From the NCBI GenBank assembly GCA_945870465.1, contig CAMBSS010000219.1:1-6201 (forward strand): DNA of 6,201 nucleotides, in the 5' to 3' direction. The first letter of the stretch is position 1. Every line of letters begins with the position of its first letter. Source of the DNA: Bordetella parapertussis. Its GTDB lineage: Bacteria; Pseudomonadota; Gammaproteobacteria; Burkholderiales; SG8-41. Both the position numbers and the translations under genes were made by a program. Below are positions 5,902 through 6,201 of this stretch, in pieces. Under the pieces are notes generated by a model. It did no database searches and was not told the origin of the DNA. It saw only the letters and a list, made by a program, of their open reading frames with translations.

Positions 5902-6015
5902 TTCGGCGAGAGACGCCAGGCGAGAGACGAGAGACGTAAAAGCATTTAGAACCCGTCTATCGTCTATCCTGCTTCTTCGTCTCTCGGCGAAGCTCGCGCC
6001 TCTCGCCTCTCGGCG
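5902..6015. repeat. Degenerate 7-bp repeat array in both orientations (convergent gap)
   Basis: The left half has AGAGACG at 5909-5915, 5923-5929 and 5930-5936, with a decayed copy between, all in a 7-bp register. The right half carries the complement: CGTCTAT twice in tandem (5954-5967), CGTCTCT (5978-5984) and CGCCTCT twice in tandem (5997-6010). CGAGAGACG (5907-5915 or 5921-5929) can pair perfectly with CGTCTCTCG (5978-5986), so the RNA from either strand can fold. It fills nearly the whole 123-bp gap between two convergent stop codons (Bug D and the right-edge gene). It may therefore act as, or sit in place of, a two-way terminator, though no U-tract follows. I see no coding in it. Confidence 0.75.
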
Positions 6016-6022
6016 CGGCGGC

Positions 6023-6201
6023 TCAGTTCAGGCGGAAAGAACTGCAATAGCCAGGGTGCCCCTGCCACGATTGCTCGACGACCTGGCCGTTGCGAAAGAA
6101 CAGCGTGCGCTCGCAGCGCGTGAGTTCGCCGCTGGTTTGTCCCATGGAGATGCCGGTGCCAACCCCGACGCCTACGCCGCGGCTGCCGCCGAATACGCCG
6201 A
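6023..6201 (-). CDS. Hypothetical protein, C-terminal part (runs off right edge)
   Basis: A partial minus-strand gene ending at a TGA at 6025-6023; only the last 58 residues are visible and the start lies beyond the right edge. The reading is GVFGGSRGVGVGVGTGIS, then MGQTSGELTRCERTLFFR, then NGQVVEQSWQGHPGYCSSFR, ending LN. A glycine-rich stretch is followed by a compact domain with two cysteines (29 and 52 of the visible part) that could form a disulfide. This pattern is reminiscent of small exported or lipoprotein-like hypothetical proteins of betaproteobacteria, but I cannot name a family. It is preferred over the other minus frames because one has an in-frame TAG and the other is Arg-rich and runs into the repeat. 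It converges on Bug D and is unlikely to belong to this cluster. Confidence 0.65.
   Translation of the reverse strand, partial: GVFGGSRGVGVGVGTGISMGQTSGELTRCERTLFFRNGQVVEQSWQGHPGYCSSFRLN

Overview
The window is GC-rich, densely coded bacterial DNA. It looks like a betaproteobacterium of the Burkholderiales/Alcaligenaceae type or a related uncultured lineage. The main reason is four separate Bug/TctC-type periplasmic solute-binding proteins within 6.2 kb, an expansion typical of that group. This placement is inferred from gene content and style, not from a marker gene.

Layout. Leftward (minus strand), in order of transcription: a class II aldolase/adducin-family protein (3247-2471), then three Bug proteins in a row, called here Bug A (2448-1474), Bug B (1343-387) and Bug C (347 to beyond the left edge). 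Gaps are 22, 130 and 39 bp, so this is probably one operon. Rightward (plus strand), from a shared 145-bp divergent region: a metal-dependent amidohydrolase of the TrzA/AtzA/SsnA type (3393-4811), then a fourth Bug protein, Bug D (about 4913-5899). At the right edge, a convergent minus-strand gene of unknown function (6023 to beyond 6201) shows only its C-terminal 58 residues.

How the genes may work together. Bug proteins are exported, high-affinity binders, mostly of small carboxylates, that feed tripartite tricarboxylate (TctAB) transporters or act in sensing. No TctA or TctB membrane subunit and no regulator gene lies in the window, so these are orphan binders here. The two enzymes could act on imported compounds: the amidohydrolase by hydrolysing or deaminating a C-N or similar bond, the aldolase-like protein on a hydroxylated or keto acid. 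The substrate cannot be read from the sequence. Both enzymes depart from the textbook active site. The amidohydrolase lacks the glutamate that usually follows its third metal histidine. The aldolase-like protein has Ala where fuculose-aldolase has its catalytic Glu, and has an altered phosphate pocket.

Intergenic DNA. There is no gene-free stretch over 300 bp. The three larger gaps other than the divergent promoter region each hold a different repeat: an inverted pair built of 10-bp units (1361-1455), an inverted pair of REP-like hairpins (4840-4909), and a degenerate 7-bp repeat in both orientations (5902-6015). Two of these abut the start of a Bug gene; they create artificial N-terminal extensions of the open frames and seem to have affected the ribosome binding sites. 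I see no CRISPR array, tRNA, rRNA, insertion sequence or phage gene. The contents are mostly ordinary accessory metabolism. The repeats and the two atypical active sites are the points most worth a second look.
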